The position numbers and the translations under genes were made by a program. From Lichenostomus cassidix (Eukaryota; Chordata; Aves; Passeriformes; Meliphagidae): a DNA stretch of 64,000 nt. This document shows positions 11,410-23,400 of this stretch, piece after piece. Location: contig CM039183.1 of assembly GCA_008360975.2 (NCBI GenBank), positions 37,687,850 through 37,751,849 of the forward strand. Direction: 5' to 3'. The notes beneath the pieces were generated by a model. The model worked only from the letters and a program-made list of their open reading frames with translations. It made no database searches and was not told where the DNA came from. Positions within the stretch are counted from its first letter, which is position 1; each line of letters opens with the position of its first letter.

Positions 11410-11783
11410 TGATGATCGGCGAGAGAGAACTCACACATGACTTAATATAAGTCATAAAGCAAGCTCAATTTTATTTCACCAAACAAGAAACTTATATACT
11501 GTTACAGATGTTTCTAATTATAGCTACACACGTATCTGCAGTTTGTTCTCACATATTCAGGGATCCTCCTGGTGACTCCCTTATTTTTTTCTCATAACAC
11601 TTTTGACTCCCTAGTCTTTTCTCATTACATTCTTCTCACAGCTCGGAAGCACAGCTGTGGTTTCCAGGTGTTAGCTTCTCATGACAGCTTGTTAGGATTT
11701 TTACTGAGGCCTGACTATGCTGAGGCTTTGTTCAGGCCTGCTCAACTAACACAAGTTTTGCTGGAAAACTGTGTTTTCCAACA
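11410..11783 (-). mobile_element. Solo LTR, 374 bp, inserted in a CR1 copy
   Basis: The element is bounded by TGATGATCGG on the left and TTTTCCAACA on the right, so it has TG...CA ends. It is flanked by identical GGCAGG at 11404-11409 and 11784-11789, a 6-bp target-site duplication. Read on the minus strand it has a TATA box TATATAAG (11491-11498) followed about 20 bases later by AATAAA (11470-11475), then a short U5 ending GATCATCA. The arrangement suits an avian class II (ERVK-like) LTR. No internal retroviral DNA remains. The 81-codon open frame at 11572-11817 lies almost wholly in this LTR. Confidence 0.9.
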
Positions 11784-11803
11784 GGCAGGCACCCCCCTTC
11801 CAT

Positions 11804-13389
11804 GGTGTTATCTATAATTGTCATTTTTGTATCATACTAAGAAACCCCATTATACCAAAGTGATCTTGGAGACAAAGTACCCTGGCTGATACTATCTAGA
11901 CCTCGGTCATGCTAGTATTTTATGGTTTTGTGTGATAAAATAGTTTCTATTAACTCAGATTATAAGGGTCCACTTAGTTACATAGTCTGAAACTCACAAA
12001 ATTAACAACAGGACCTAGAGGTTCCTGATGCCTCATGTTTTTCTAAATAATTTTAAGATGCATTTTATCACATATCTATTATCCAACTTCTATTTTGGCA
12101 TACCTATGCTACTATTTTTCCTCCTCTTTTCTTACTATGCATAAGATTATAAAGAAATATGAAGCTAAAGACTACAGCTGTTTTGCTGAAACCTCAAAAC
12201 ACAGTGCCCTACAGCATGCATCACCACTGCATCTGCTCTGCAGCCTCGGACATACCAATCCACATCTGAATACCAAAAGTGCTATTTAGACCAACTATTA
12301 GGTGCCCGCATAGAAGAGAATAACCAGAAGTTCTCAATAATGTACAAAATATGTGTTGACACAGCTCAGAAACACAGCCCTGTTGTGCACTGAGCATGCA
12401 CATAGCAGCACACCAACAGATACATATGGAAGCATCCTGGAATTGACAATTACAGGCTGAAGTGAGAAATTTAGAGGCCAGATTTACAAACCAAAACAAA
12501 AAATAAAACACACCTCAAAATCCCCAAACAACAAAAAATCTCCAACAAACCTCCCAACCAAACAAACCAACAAGCCAACATAAAAACCCCCCAAAAACTA
12601 TGAAAGCAACTGAGCTAGTATACCCTATAATCCAGAACATGAACCTGCAGGAGAAAAAATAGTTCAGATGTCTTCACTATCTTAATCTAAGAAGGAATCT
12701 GGAATTCAAAAATAAAGCATCCTAGTGGTTAGAATGCCTGCGTTTCCTCTCCTCAACTAAGCAATAACAAAAGGCAAGACTGACCGAGGAGACACAGAAA
12801 GTTGTGACAGGAGTGAAGGCAGTCTACAGATAGCTTAGTTTTACACTGATATACTTGGCTTTATAATATGTAGGCATAGATACAGATGGTAGAATTATAC
12901 TTGTACACATTTGCATGCTGCATAAATCCAATCTTAGCTTAAAACTTACAAGAACCATGTATAAAACAACATCTGCAGTTCTCAATCCAGTCGTAGTGTT
13001 AGCAGTAGTATATACAGAAAGATATTGTCCTATCACCTCAAATTAAGCTTTAATTTTAAACCATTAGGTAAACCTGACATACTCAACATTTTGACACAGC
13101 CAGAATAGCTGTTCCCTTTTCATAGAAGCAGACAGGAATTCCTTAATTTCACACACACAGGAAGAAAATAATTCCTCAGCACCCACCTTTCTCCCAGAGG
13201 AGATCTTTTGTAAATTTCTGCAGATGAAAGACTCAAATCAGACATTTACAGGTCCTAGACAACTACCCAGGCCAAACTAGAAAGTTTTTAAAAGAAATTA
13301 TTTTTCCTAAAGGTCCAATTCTACTCAACATTATTCATAACTTCACCTTGAAACACTTCTTAAAAATATATTACCTGCTCCACTGTAAA
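11804..13389. other. Intergenic, AT-rich
   Basis: No gene recognised. It contains the A/C-rich tract at 12488-12600. Confidence 0.4.
12488..12600 (+). repeat. A/C-rich low-complexity tract
   Basis: Over about 110 bases the plus strand is almost only A and C, in irregular CAAA, CCAAC and AAAACCCC patterns. It resembles the tracts at 20149-20340 and 31227-31275. Confidence 0.8.
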
Positions 13390-14770
13390 CAGCTAATAGT
13401 AGAGCTGTGAGGTTGCCTTAGGAGGCTCTGGACCGTCTGGCATCTCACAGGACATCACTCGGCTGCCCAGAGAGAACTGGGACAGCTCAGAGCTGCTGAA
13501 AGTCAAAAGATCCAGACAGCTCATGGCAGACAAGGAAACACCAAGGAACTCAGTAAGATAGATCAGACATGGCAGGCACACTCAGAAATCTTAAAAAAGG
13601 CAACCATCTTGGAGTTCTGCAAACAAGCTATAAGCAATAAACTGTGAGCAGTAAAGATTTCCCTTCAAATGCACACACCTGCCCCATAGCCAAAGAAAGA
13701 AAGAAGTTGCTGTCTTAAAACAAAATAGCAAAAGGATAGCCTGGAAAGATCTCTTCTCAAAACCCATACCCTTAATGGATCTCCAGTACAGATATGCAAT
13801 TCAGCCCAAGTGAGTTTGAGCTCCTGCCCATCACACTGGGTACAACACAAGTAACTATAAAATACATAGCGCCACTTCCCCATGCCATCTTGAAAAGGTC
13901 TGTAGTACTTTAAAAAATCCCAATGAGGAAAACCAGATTTGCCTGCTTTTTGCAAGCAGTTTCTGACATCCCTATAACATAAAGTCTTCTAGTTTCCTCT
14001 TGTCCCATTGCTTGTTACATGGGAGAAGAAACCTACATCAGATTTTAGAATATTTTTGGATCCTTACCTAAATATTAATTTGTTTTCCCACTTCTATCTT
14101 CATTTAAGAAAAATAAGAAACACAGGCTTATGTATGAATACTTTTTTTAAAGTTGTATAGCATGTAAGTGTACCTATTGTACATAAAAATCTATCTCTTC
14201 CAAAAACCAGCTTTCTACTTTGATTGTATATTGCATCAGCAAGCTATGGATGTTCTCATTAGTGCACCTTGCCTTTGGCAACTGCATATTTGCCTCATTT
14301 TCTTTTTGTGGGATTAGCACACTTCCTGAACAAAGTTCTTCACTGGCATGGTCCCCTCTGTGCTCTAACAAGAGCACATCTGCCACACTATTATAACCTT
14401 GAATGCTATGCAGGCCTAATACTAGGACACACTGATGGTAAACATGCAACTCTTCGTCTGCATTACCAACTTCCCCATGTGTTGGTGCCCTTTAATTTGA
14501 CCCAGCTGCAGCTTCTCTGAAGGCAACTTGTGTGAGACACCCAGCCAGCAGGCCAGCTAGAGGCACAGGTAGTCCCAGCAAGCAAAAAGCGTAATAGAAG
14601 ACCTGTGTGATCCCTGAAACAGTGAGGAGCAGCAGAGCAAACAGGTCAGCATGGAGAAAGCAATTGTCTGGATGGAGAAGGGCTTGTTTGTATTGGGAGG
14701 GTATTGGGAGGGGCTGTGGATGTTTAAACCTCAAATTGGGGGAGGACGAGCTGGGAGAAGGAGACAACTT
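13390..14770 (-). other. Cluster of unidentified minus-strand open frames (possible exons or gene relic)
   Basis: Four minus-strand open frames lie close together: 14492-14767 (91 codons, with a hydrophobic stretch of about 40 residues), 14174-14449 (91), 13665-13955 (96) and 13393-13581 (62). The third contains a Cys-rich block (YSYLCCTQCDG). It is preceded by a polypyrimidine-AG at about 13900 and followed by an AGG/GTATGG donor-like site near 13773. The fourth has an AG acceptor-like site near 13560 in the same phase (0). That pattern could be two exons joined by a ~210-bp intron. I do not recognise the product. The plus strand is also partly open here (14269-14520), so chance or an old mobile element remains possible. 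Confidence 0.2.
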
Positions 14771-17700
14771 GCAGACCTCAAAGCTCTCATTACACTCTGA
14801 TTTTTACCCACACCTTCATAAAAGCTGTGTTACCTATTTTAGTAATTCAAAGTGCTATGTAGCATTTCCTAGTGAAGGCATTGGTCCAAAATAATGTGCT
14901 TTATGAAAACAAGCAAAGAGATAAGGATGATGGAGATTTTAGATACTAGAATCTGCTCCTAATTAGACAGATGATGAAATGTAGACATTAACAATTTCAT
15001 CACTGAATTCACATCATCAAACAGCTTGTGGTAACTTAGTGACTAGGTTTCTCACTTCATATACAGGTATCTTTAAGTGCTCTGTTCTGAATTCGCTTAG
15101 GTAACTGACTAATTTCATCCCATTTGTGTTCCTTTTTTTTCATGAACAGAACTAAGTGATAATTACAATATCTTACTGCTACTGCTACCCACTACTTGCA
15201 CTTCATTTATTGGAAAAAAAATAAAAGAGATTGAATATACCAACTGTTCCAGGTTAAATAATTTAATTGCTTTGGATAATGGTTTAATTAACTAGACAAA
15301 TAACATAGAAAAAATACATACCACACTTTGTATGTTACGTCCAGGTTTTGTAATGAATTGAGGTAAGTATCCCATTCCTGGCAGCTAATAAGGGGGAATT
15401 ACTCACTCATTTGAAAAAATATATTGCTGGAGTCTACAAAAAAGTAGGGCCCTAGCAGGAGACAGATAGACACTGCAAAAATCTAAGTAGCTGAGATAAT
15501 TTGCTTTAAGGTAGTAGAGAATAGTGAGCCTTTTTTTTTTTGCCACCCCATAGTGATTTGCAATCCTGAACATTGCCAGAGACAAATGAATCAAGAAAAC
15601 CGAGTCAACTACAGAGCTGAAAAACCATCCATGACACTGTACAGATATGTCTAAGGGCAAGCACCATCTAACATTATAGTGATAAGAAAACCCATTCATA
15701 GATAATTACAAAAAGAGTACAAGTTGATAATCCTACAGAATGAGTCATTGAAGGAGACTTTCTCCAGTTTCAGATGAATTCTGCTGACAAAGGTCTTCCT
15801 CATGCCAAATCTCCCTCCATGAGGTTCATCCCTTTGGAAGCAGGTGTTTTTCATTGCTTTATGTTTACTGGTTATAATGCACAATCTGGCAATAAAGATA
15901 CCTAGCTCTGCATTATTTGGCCCTTGATACAAAACTTGTGAATGAAATCCTAGTACTGCTTGCATGTTGGTGAGAGTTTGGCCACTGAAAAAGCTCTGCT
16001 TTTATTTAAGCTAAAGTGTTCACATGAGTATTCAAAAGCCTTGGTCCTTTTCTTTATTTATACGATGTTTCACTTAGTGAAGGACACAGTCTTCTTCCCT
16101 CCATCAAACTGCATGACTGAAATCTCATTAAAAGGTAATTTCCCTTTCAAAAACTGTAAGAAGTCAGCCAGATGTGCTTCTAAGAAGACTTTCTAAAACA
16201 GAAAACTGTTTTAGCGAACAGTCAGGAAACTGAAGCACAAGATGAGACAAACTAAAGAGGGTGAGAATCTACTTCACCCTCTACATTTTAAAGATTTTAA
16301 AACCAGGCTAAACTGGTGCTGGGACTCAGTTAAGTTTCATGAGCACTCTTCCAGTTCTGTGTTTCTGTGATGTAGGCACCAAACTCATTATTTACATTAA
16401 AATACTTTGCATGCTTGAGCTTGTTGGATTAAGGATAGTCTGACATATCAGAATAGAACAGGGTAAGGAAGAATATAACTGTCTAAAGCTGTGTCATCTT
16501 TATCACTATGAGAATAATTCTAGCTTTAAAGATTGTTATTTTTTCAATATATTTTCTCATTTTATTAATAGAACTGGAATAAAATAATATTTGCATGGCA
16601 TTTTTAGTTGATTTTCAGAGTGCAAGAGAAAAATATTGATGAGAAGGAAATAGCAATTCTATGACTAAAGAGAAATATCTCTGTTTAGTTAAAGTTGCAG
16701 CAGAACAACTTAAAACCCAATTAGACAGCCTGCTCTCTTGGGACATAAGGAGAGAAATGTCCTACTTTAAGGATCCTGTGGAAACTTCTACCAAAACCTT
16801 GCATGTTCAGGTGTAGAAAACATGAATCAATTTCAGATGGGAAAATGCTGAGATTCCTTTTGGAAACCAAAACCAATAGATTTACTGGATATTACAAAAA
16901 AAAAAAAAATCCTACAGTCAAGTTTAAAATTCCCTACCCAGAAGAAGAAGTGATCTTGACATTTGCCAGCACCCTGAAATCATGCTGAACTCAATCTAAA
17001 TTAAGGTAATTGTAAAAGAAACAATTTACCAACAGAAGGTAAAGAGATGAGAATTAAACATTTTACAAAATAAATAAAATATACAAAGAAAGCTTTCTAC
17101 TTCACTCAAGTTCACGTGGAACCCACTGCTAGACATTCACAGCTCAAGTCCCAGCATCTAGTTGCTTAGCACAATCAAAGGAAATAACATTTTTAAACAG
17201 AAGAGTATTTGATTTGGGATTATCTACTTTCTGCTTCTCCTTAACACTTCAGATCTTCTTTTTCAAATCTTCTTTCCATCACTTCTTCCTTCAAAGATGT
17301 CCTTTGATTTCCCACCCTCTGGCTGCTCCCATCTGCTTGGTGTTCCTTAGGCATGATCAGATGTGAATACCACTTGTCCAAAGGCAGGCAGTCAGCTATG
17401 AGTATTCTGGAGCTTGACAGACTGCTAGCCCTGTGTGAAGCAAAAGGCTCATCTGGGTGGATTCAAACCCTTGTGCAGGTCTTTATGTTATTAATTGGTA
17501 TTCTTTAGACACAGGTAACCTCGTTAATCATACTTCCTATGCTAACGCTGTTGGGATTTATGTATTCACCATATGATTGGATTTCACTTGGAAACACACA
17601 TAACAGGAACTACTCACTTCAGGGTAATACCAGCCCTTCATTAATTGATCCCTAAGATAACACTTGAGGTGTAATCTAACAGATTTTTAAATAATAATTA

Positions 17701-18689
17701 TGTTTATTACAAAGAGAATTATCATAGTATATCTACACATCTGCTTTAATTATCATCTCAGTGCCGAAATCAGAAAGAACCAGTTGACATTTCCAAATCT
17801 CATAGGTTAGAAAGGATGGCTTCCTTCTGTGAGAATGTCCTGAAATTTGGAAGTTGTCACTACATATACTTGTATACCAAGTTTTCTTTGGCACCACCTT
17901 CTCTCCAGGAAAAGTAAGTCCAGTAGTCTGACAGTAATGACCCATTTTTCACATGGAAATGGGTCCTTGACTCTTTTAGAGTGACTACTGTAGTAGTGGT
18001 CCTTATACCGTTATAATTAATATCACATGTAAGGGAGAACTGAGATGACCTTTAAATCCCTTCCCCCAAGAAAATTTTAATTACCTAGAGCTGAAATGGG
18101 ATCACAAGCTTTGTATTTTCACCCGCAATTGGATACATCACTATTAGGTTCATAGGGGTTACCAACAACACAGGAAGAAAACTAAAACTAATAATAATAA
18201 AAAAAAGAAAGCTGTAATCAGTCCGGTCTTAGTGAATAACTGTGTAAGAATCCATGACAGGAAAAAAAAAAATCTCCTCATCCCCTGTGCATGCCTTATC
18301 AACCAAACATTAGAAACATTTCTCAAAATGTTAGAAAAGAGAAAGGATTCTGTGCAAGGAAAAAATAAACTAACCAAGGAACTGACAATTTATAATATAA
18401 GCATGAGAAACTGACCCAAAAGCCATTGTTGTCAGAGGGAACACTTTTTAAAAAGAATCACAAAACATTATTTGTGCTTTGTTTACTATCATCCTATGCT
18501 AGCAGCAACCTCAGAACCAACCAAAGGCAAAGATAAATATTGTATTTAACTATAAATATTGGCCTGGGTATTATTTATTAAAATAAAATATTGGCAGGTT
18601 TTGGATGATGCAGATGAAAAAAAAATGTCAACTTAGTTCATTGAAAACAGTGTCAAAAAGTAAATAAACTGTGTGGCAGCATGCTTACT
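14771..18689. other. Intergenic, AT-rich
   Basis: No gene or known repeat recognised. Two small perfect hairpins occur at 16193-16214 (9-bp stem, AAAA loop) and 16256-16282 (9-bp stem, 9-base loop). Stems of this size are expected by chance in a window this long. Confidence 0.4.
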
Positions 18690-18887
18690 GGTTAGAGCTC
18701 AGTGAGGGACTGGGAGACAGTGTGAGAACTCTGTTCCCAATTGGCGACAGGATCCAGGCCAATTTATTTAGCTCCTGTTTCTTAATCCATCTGTAAAATG
18801 GGTGTAAGAAAAGTTATTTCCCAGATGGCAGCATGGTGAAACTTAATTGATGTTTGTAAACTTCTGGCAGAGTCTCTGATGAGAGGT
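18690..18887 (+). mobile_element. MIR/CORE-SINE-like relic
   Basis: The order of blocks follows the MIR pattern: GGTTAGAGCTCAGTGAGGGA, CTGGGAGACAGTG, a TTCCCAAT segment, TTTAGCTCCTGTTTCTTAAT, CCATCTGTAAAATGGGTGTA, then a decayed tail. The match to the conserved CATCTGTAAAATGGG core is exact. The element reads in the plus direction. Such elements spread before the amniote radiation and survive only as old fossils in birds. Confidence 0.75.
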
Positions 18888-19172
18888 GAGCACAAAATAA
18901 TATTACATTCACCTTCTGGGGGCTCCTACATTTATTTCATAAATGCAATAAAGGTAAATGGAGGGTTACAAGAAGAGACTTAATAAAAATATGCTGTAAT
19001 AATTAGTGCATTCAAAACACGCATTCATGTACACAGAATACTAATCAGTACTCATACATAAGTAGAGATCAGACTTGGGGAGTGACAGTTTCATATTGTG
19101 AGGTGAAAGCATATATTGTCCTTGAAAAGTTCAAATCACTTTCCTCTGCCCTGAATTTACTAAAATGATCTA

Positions 19173-19212
<40 letters not shown>

Positions 19213-20148
19213 GTCTACCTTTACAGAATACATTCCAAGGTAATCACAAATTGTAGTAGCTCTCCGTTTTCTGTCTCTAAACCGGACATGGGAACTGGCA
19301 CCATGAGCCTAAATTCAGAAAGTATTTTCCACAGAGTGATATCTCCAGCAGTGAGCAGCACCATATGTTGCTATAGGATGTTCCCTTTCTACTCCACATA
19401 TTAAATATTACTGAGGGATTCTGGCTTACTTCCAACTATTTTCTTGTTTTCAGCTGTAACTGTTATAATTCTGACTGCTCTTGTTACCCACAAAAAATCC
19501 TATCTTCTCACTACTTGGTGAAAATGTCATTCTATAGCAGATTTCCACAGACAAATGCCATCTTGGACAGCAACTCATGGAGGTAATATTACTGTCTTTC
19601 TTCCTTTTTCATAATGACTTGTTTAGATTCTCTCTAGTAACATAGATGGCAGAAGATGGAAGATCCAAAGAAAAAGTCATTCACTAAAATTTAGGAGACA
19701 CTACTAATTCTCCTAATCCCTGTTCTTGTACTCTTCCTCAGAAGACAGGTTAAAGGGCCTATAGGTCCAAAATAAAATTTTAAAAATAGTTGAAGATACA
19801 TCTTTTAGGACAAGCTGGATTCATGATCTGAGATGTTTATATGTAAGATAGGGACAGCAAATGCCTCACTGGTAGATCCCATGGGAGTCCAGTGCAAGTG
19901 ATGCATTTCAATGCTGTAAAACTACAGGTGCTACAGAACTTGGGCTTCATCTTAGACAGTGGCTTGAGCCAGAAAGAAGGTAGAGGAAGGCCACTAAGTA
20001 TGTTTTACTTTTAGCAGCTACAAATTCATATGGACCTGAATCTAAAACAAGGCAAAGCCCTAAGAACTCAGCTCTATGATGTAACTTCTTCAATTTGATG
20101 TCTTACAATGTCACCTACTACAGGGATAACCTCTTCATGAAACTTGAT
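18888..20148. other. Intergenic
   Basis: AT-rich DNA with the (TA)n run listed next. No gene seen. Confidence 0.4.
19177..19209 (+). repeat. (TA)16 microsatellite
   Basis: An uninterrupted alternating TA run of 33 bases. Confidence 0.95.
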
Positions 20149-20450
20149 CAAACAACAACAACAACAACAACAAAAAAATAAACAAAACAAAACCAAGCAA
20201 ACAAACAAAGAAAACCCAAAAAACTAATCCCCCCAAAACCCCAAATGAAAAAAACAGACAAAAGAACCCAAAACCAAACAAAACCCCCAAACCAAATGAA
20301 AAAACCCCAAGCAAATAAGAAACAACTGCAAGCAATCCAAAGACCCCTGTTGTTATTTTGGGGTGGGTTTTTTTTTCTATTTGGAAATGGGGTTTGTTTA
20401 TTCCTTCATTGTCTTGTGGTTTTTTGTTTGTTTGTTTCTTTTAATAAGAC
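20149..20450. repeat. (CAA)n and A/C-rich arm followed by T/G-rich arm
   Basis: It starts with about eight CAA units (20149-20173), then A/C-rich DNA with CAAAC, CCCCAAAA and AAACCCAAA patterns to about 20340. From 20353 to 20450 the plus strand switches to T/G-rich patterns (GGGGTGGGTTTTTT, GTTTGTTTGTTT). The two arms are loosely complementary, so an imperfect inverted repeat with a short spacer could form. The open frames here (66 and 93 codons) are low-complexity artefacts. Confidence 0.75.
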
Positions 20451-23400
20451 TTTCCCCAGGTTGCCAGCAATAGACTATGTCTTTCGCTTGTACTGGGATG
20501 TACAGTCCATGAGTATCTTGGAATGAACATTCCTCCAATGAATGCAAATATATCCATTTGACACAATGACATTTCTGGGTTGTCTTGCTTGCTGCAAAGT
20601 GTGAATGTTTCCGTGTCCCCTTTCCATCTGATTATTTATTAAATTTAAAAAAAAAAAGAAAAAAAGGGAAAAAAAGAAAATTAAATTTTCCACAGGTTGA
20701 TTGTGCATGGGACAAAAGATGTTCCTTTGGCATGGATATGGCTATGTAATTGCTATGATCTGTTTTCTTTCTACTTTTCCTTCACATTGCTTCATAAACA
20801 ACCACTCTTCACAGCAGCGGTTTAATTGCAAGTATTAAACAACACCCCTTTCAGTTGACAGGACTACTTATTTTCTTTGACCTGTTTTTTCAGGATTTCT
20901 GCAAAATCAAGCAGATGCTTTCACTTGATCTGAACCCCTCTTATCCTTTAAAAAAAACTTCAGCCACAATAAGTTTTCATAAAATCCAAGTCAGAGTTTG
21001 GGGGTCATGAGAAGACTCACACGAGCAGTGTTCATGTGCCAGTATGTACCACCATAATTCAATGCCTCATCCAAGACTAGTATACAAATCTTATTTAGAA
21101 GATGCAGCTTCGATAAACATAAATAACATCCACCTGGGAGTTTTGTCCTAAGAATGTAATTACTAGCTGGTGCTGCCATAAGGAAAGGAGCCATGATGGA
21201 AAGAGGACCATGTCTGCCAAAAACTGAACAGAATAACACAGATGTTTATAACAACAATTATTAGCACTGGACATTTTCTAAAAACGTTATATGATAATAT
21301 CTCTTTATGCAGACAGTGTAGCTATCCACAATATTGTATGCATAAATGAAAATACATTTCTGATTTTGCTATTTCATTATAATATTTGATTCTGAGTTTA
21401 AACACCAGTTTTTTTGAACCTGGATTCCACTGGCACAACTTCAAGATATTAGGCGTATGTTTAAATGGTAAGTATTTATCTTTATTTACTTATTTTCTTC
21501 TGGATTCTCAGAAATCCATTTTTCCTTTTCAGGTGACAAAACTCCCCCTATTAGCTCCCTAATCTTTCTAAAAAGAAGTATAGCATACTACAGACACAAA
21601 CACTGAAGAGAAACTGAGATCTGTGTTTTGGCAGTCAACACTCCAATGTAAACACAAAGAGCACTGAGGAGTCTTCCCACTATGAGCCATACGAAAGGAA
21701 TTAAGACCAACTCATTTCAGGTACTCAAAGTTGCTTATAAAGAGAGGAAGATTAATTTCCAGAAGATGGTTCATCCTCCCTGACATCTTTCTAGATACCT
21801 GAAATTTGTTAGATGCCATCCACCTGCCTAGATGCAGCAGGTCTAGAAAGCATCCCCTTTACACCTTTCTAAAGAAGAGAGAGCAAGAGAGACCTTTTCT
21901 AGATCTGGTATTATGCACTGAAATTAAAAATGGTTTATATTCCTGGTACTGGTCCATAGCATTTTATAATGCAGAGTGGACACCATAATCTCCACAGCAT
22001 AGCTTGCTTTCCTGCTGCCTTCTTTTCCTACAATGACTTAGGCATGGATCAAATAGAGATGTTGAGACCTGTCAACAAATGTTTCTGCAAAATACTGAGA
22101 TAGCTGACCAATTCAAATTAGAATGGAAAGCTAATGTAAGTCCAAAATAAATTTCACTACTTCCACTAGAGCTGTGGATATAACCCTTCAACCAGGAAAA
22201 CAAATAAAACCTTATAATGATTTCATTGCAGGTAAAAGATAGTGTTCAAAGTTTTGTATTTTGAACATTTTTAATTTCTCAAATGAGAACTGAAGAAAAA
22301 AAATTTCAAAGATAGCTATTAAACCTGAAGAAATCATATTCTTACTGCAGAAGCAGTAGAAATTGGCTAAGTAAATTGTTTGCTGCAAATTATTTGTTTA
22401 GATACAGGCACAGGATAAATATTTGCCCCAATTCACTGGACAATCTCTTAGCACCTGAGAAAAGCTCCTACTGAAGCAATTAAATAAGTATTAATCCACG
22501 CTTTTCCTCTAATTAAATGCTATCTAAGTTATCTTATGTGCATTAAGGGCAAAGGATGATACAGTTTTGACTTCAGATAATTAGACGCCTTCCATTAATT
22601 ATGCCTCAAGACAGACTTTGATTCAGAAATCTCGTGTTACCATTAATGTTTCAGTCTTCCTGATCTGTCCTGGAGGAAGAGAATGATGTTGGCTCTAGAA
22701 ATGTGATTCCTAACATTGTGGGCAAGAGCAGAATTTTGGATATTCATTTTATAAAGCATTTTATTATGCAAATATCCCAACACAGTGTGCTACTTTAAAA
22801 GGTTTATACATAAGCTCTGCTTGAAGCAAAATATAAAGATCCTTCTGCTACATTTTTTAAAACAGTTAGTGAGAGTGCTTCTATAAGTATCCCAGGGCTG
22901 ATTACTTTTAGTAATTAATATCATACAAATGAGACTAATTAACCTTGTATTCCACTATATCTACTACTAATTACCTTTATGTTTTATATCTAATAGCCTT
23001 TTGGCTGACCGATTATTTAACATTTATAATGTTCCAAAATTTTAATTTAAAAAAAAAATATATGGTGTTATCCTCTCAGACAGAACTGTGCTTGATTCTA
23101 TTCCAAGTTTTGTCTGTCAAATGACATTGACTTTTATCCACTAAGTCCAATACCTGACCTGCAGATTCTGCAACTCTCAATTCAAAATCAAAGAAATACC
23201 AGAAAATTACAGTTCTGTAATTAATAAGCAGGTGCAAATGTGATCATGCCTTATCACCTTGTTTGTACCTTTTCTGTTGCTCATGTTCTTAGAACATAAT
23301 TCATCAATATTTTTTGAAGGGAAATAGCAAAGAACTCTTATATTCATACAGACCCTTTATATTAACACCTCAGCTACACTGACTTATGTTCAGTTCCTGA

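Noticed and set aside
16193..16282. Two small perfect hairpins
   Set aside because: 9-bp stems with short loops are expected a few times by chance in 64 kb, and no transcript context is known.
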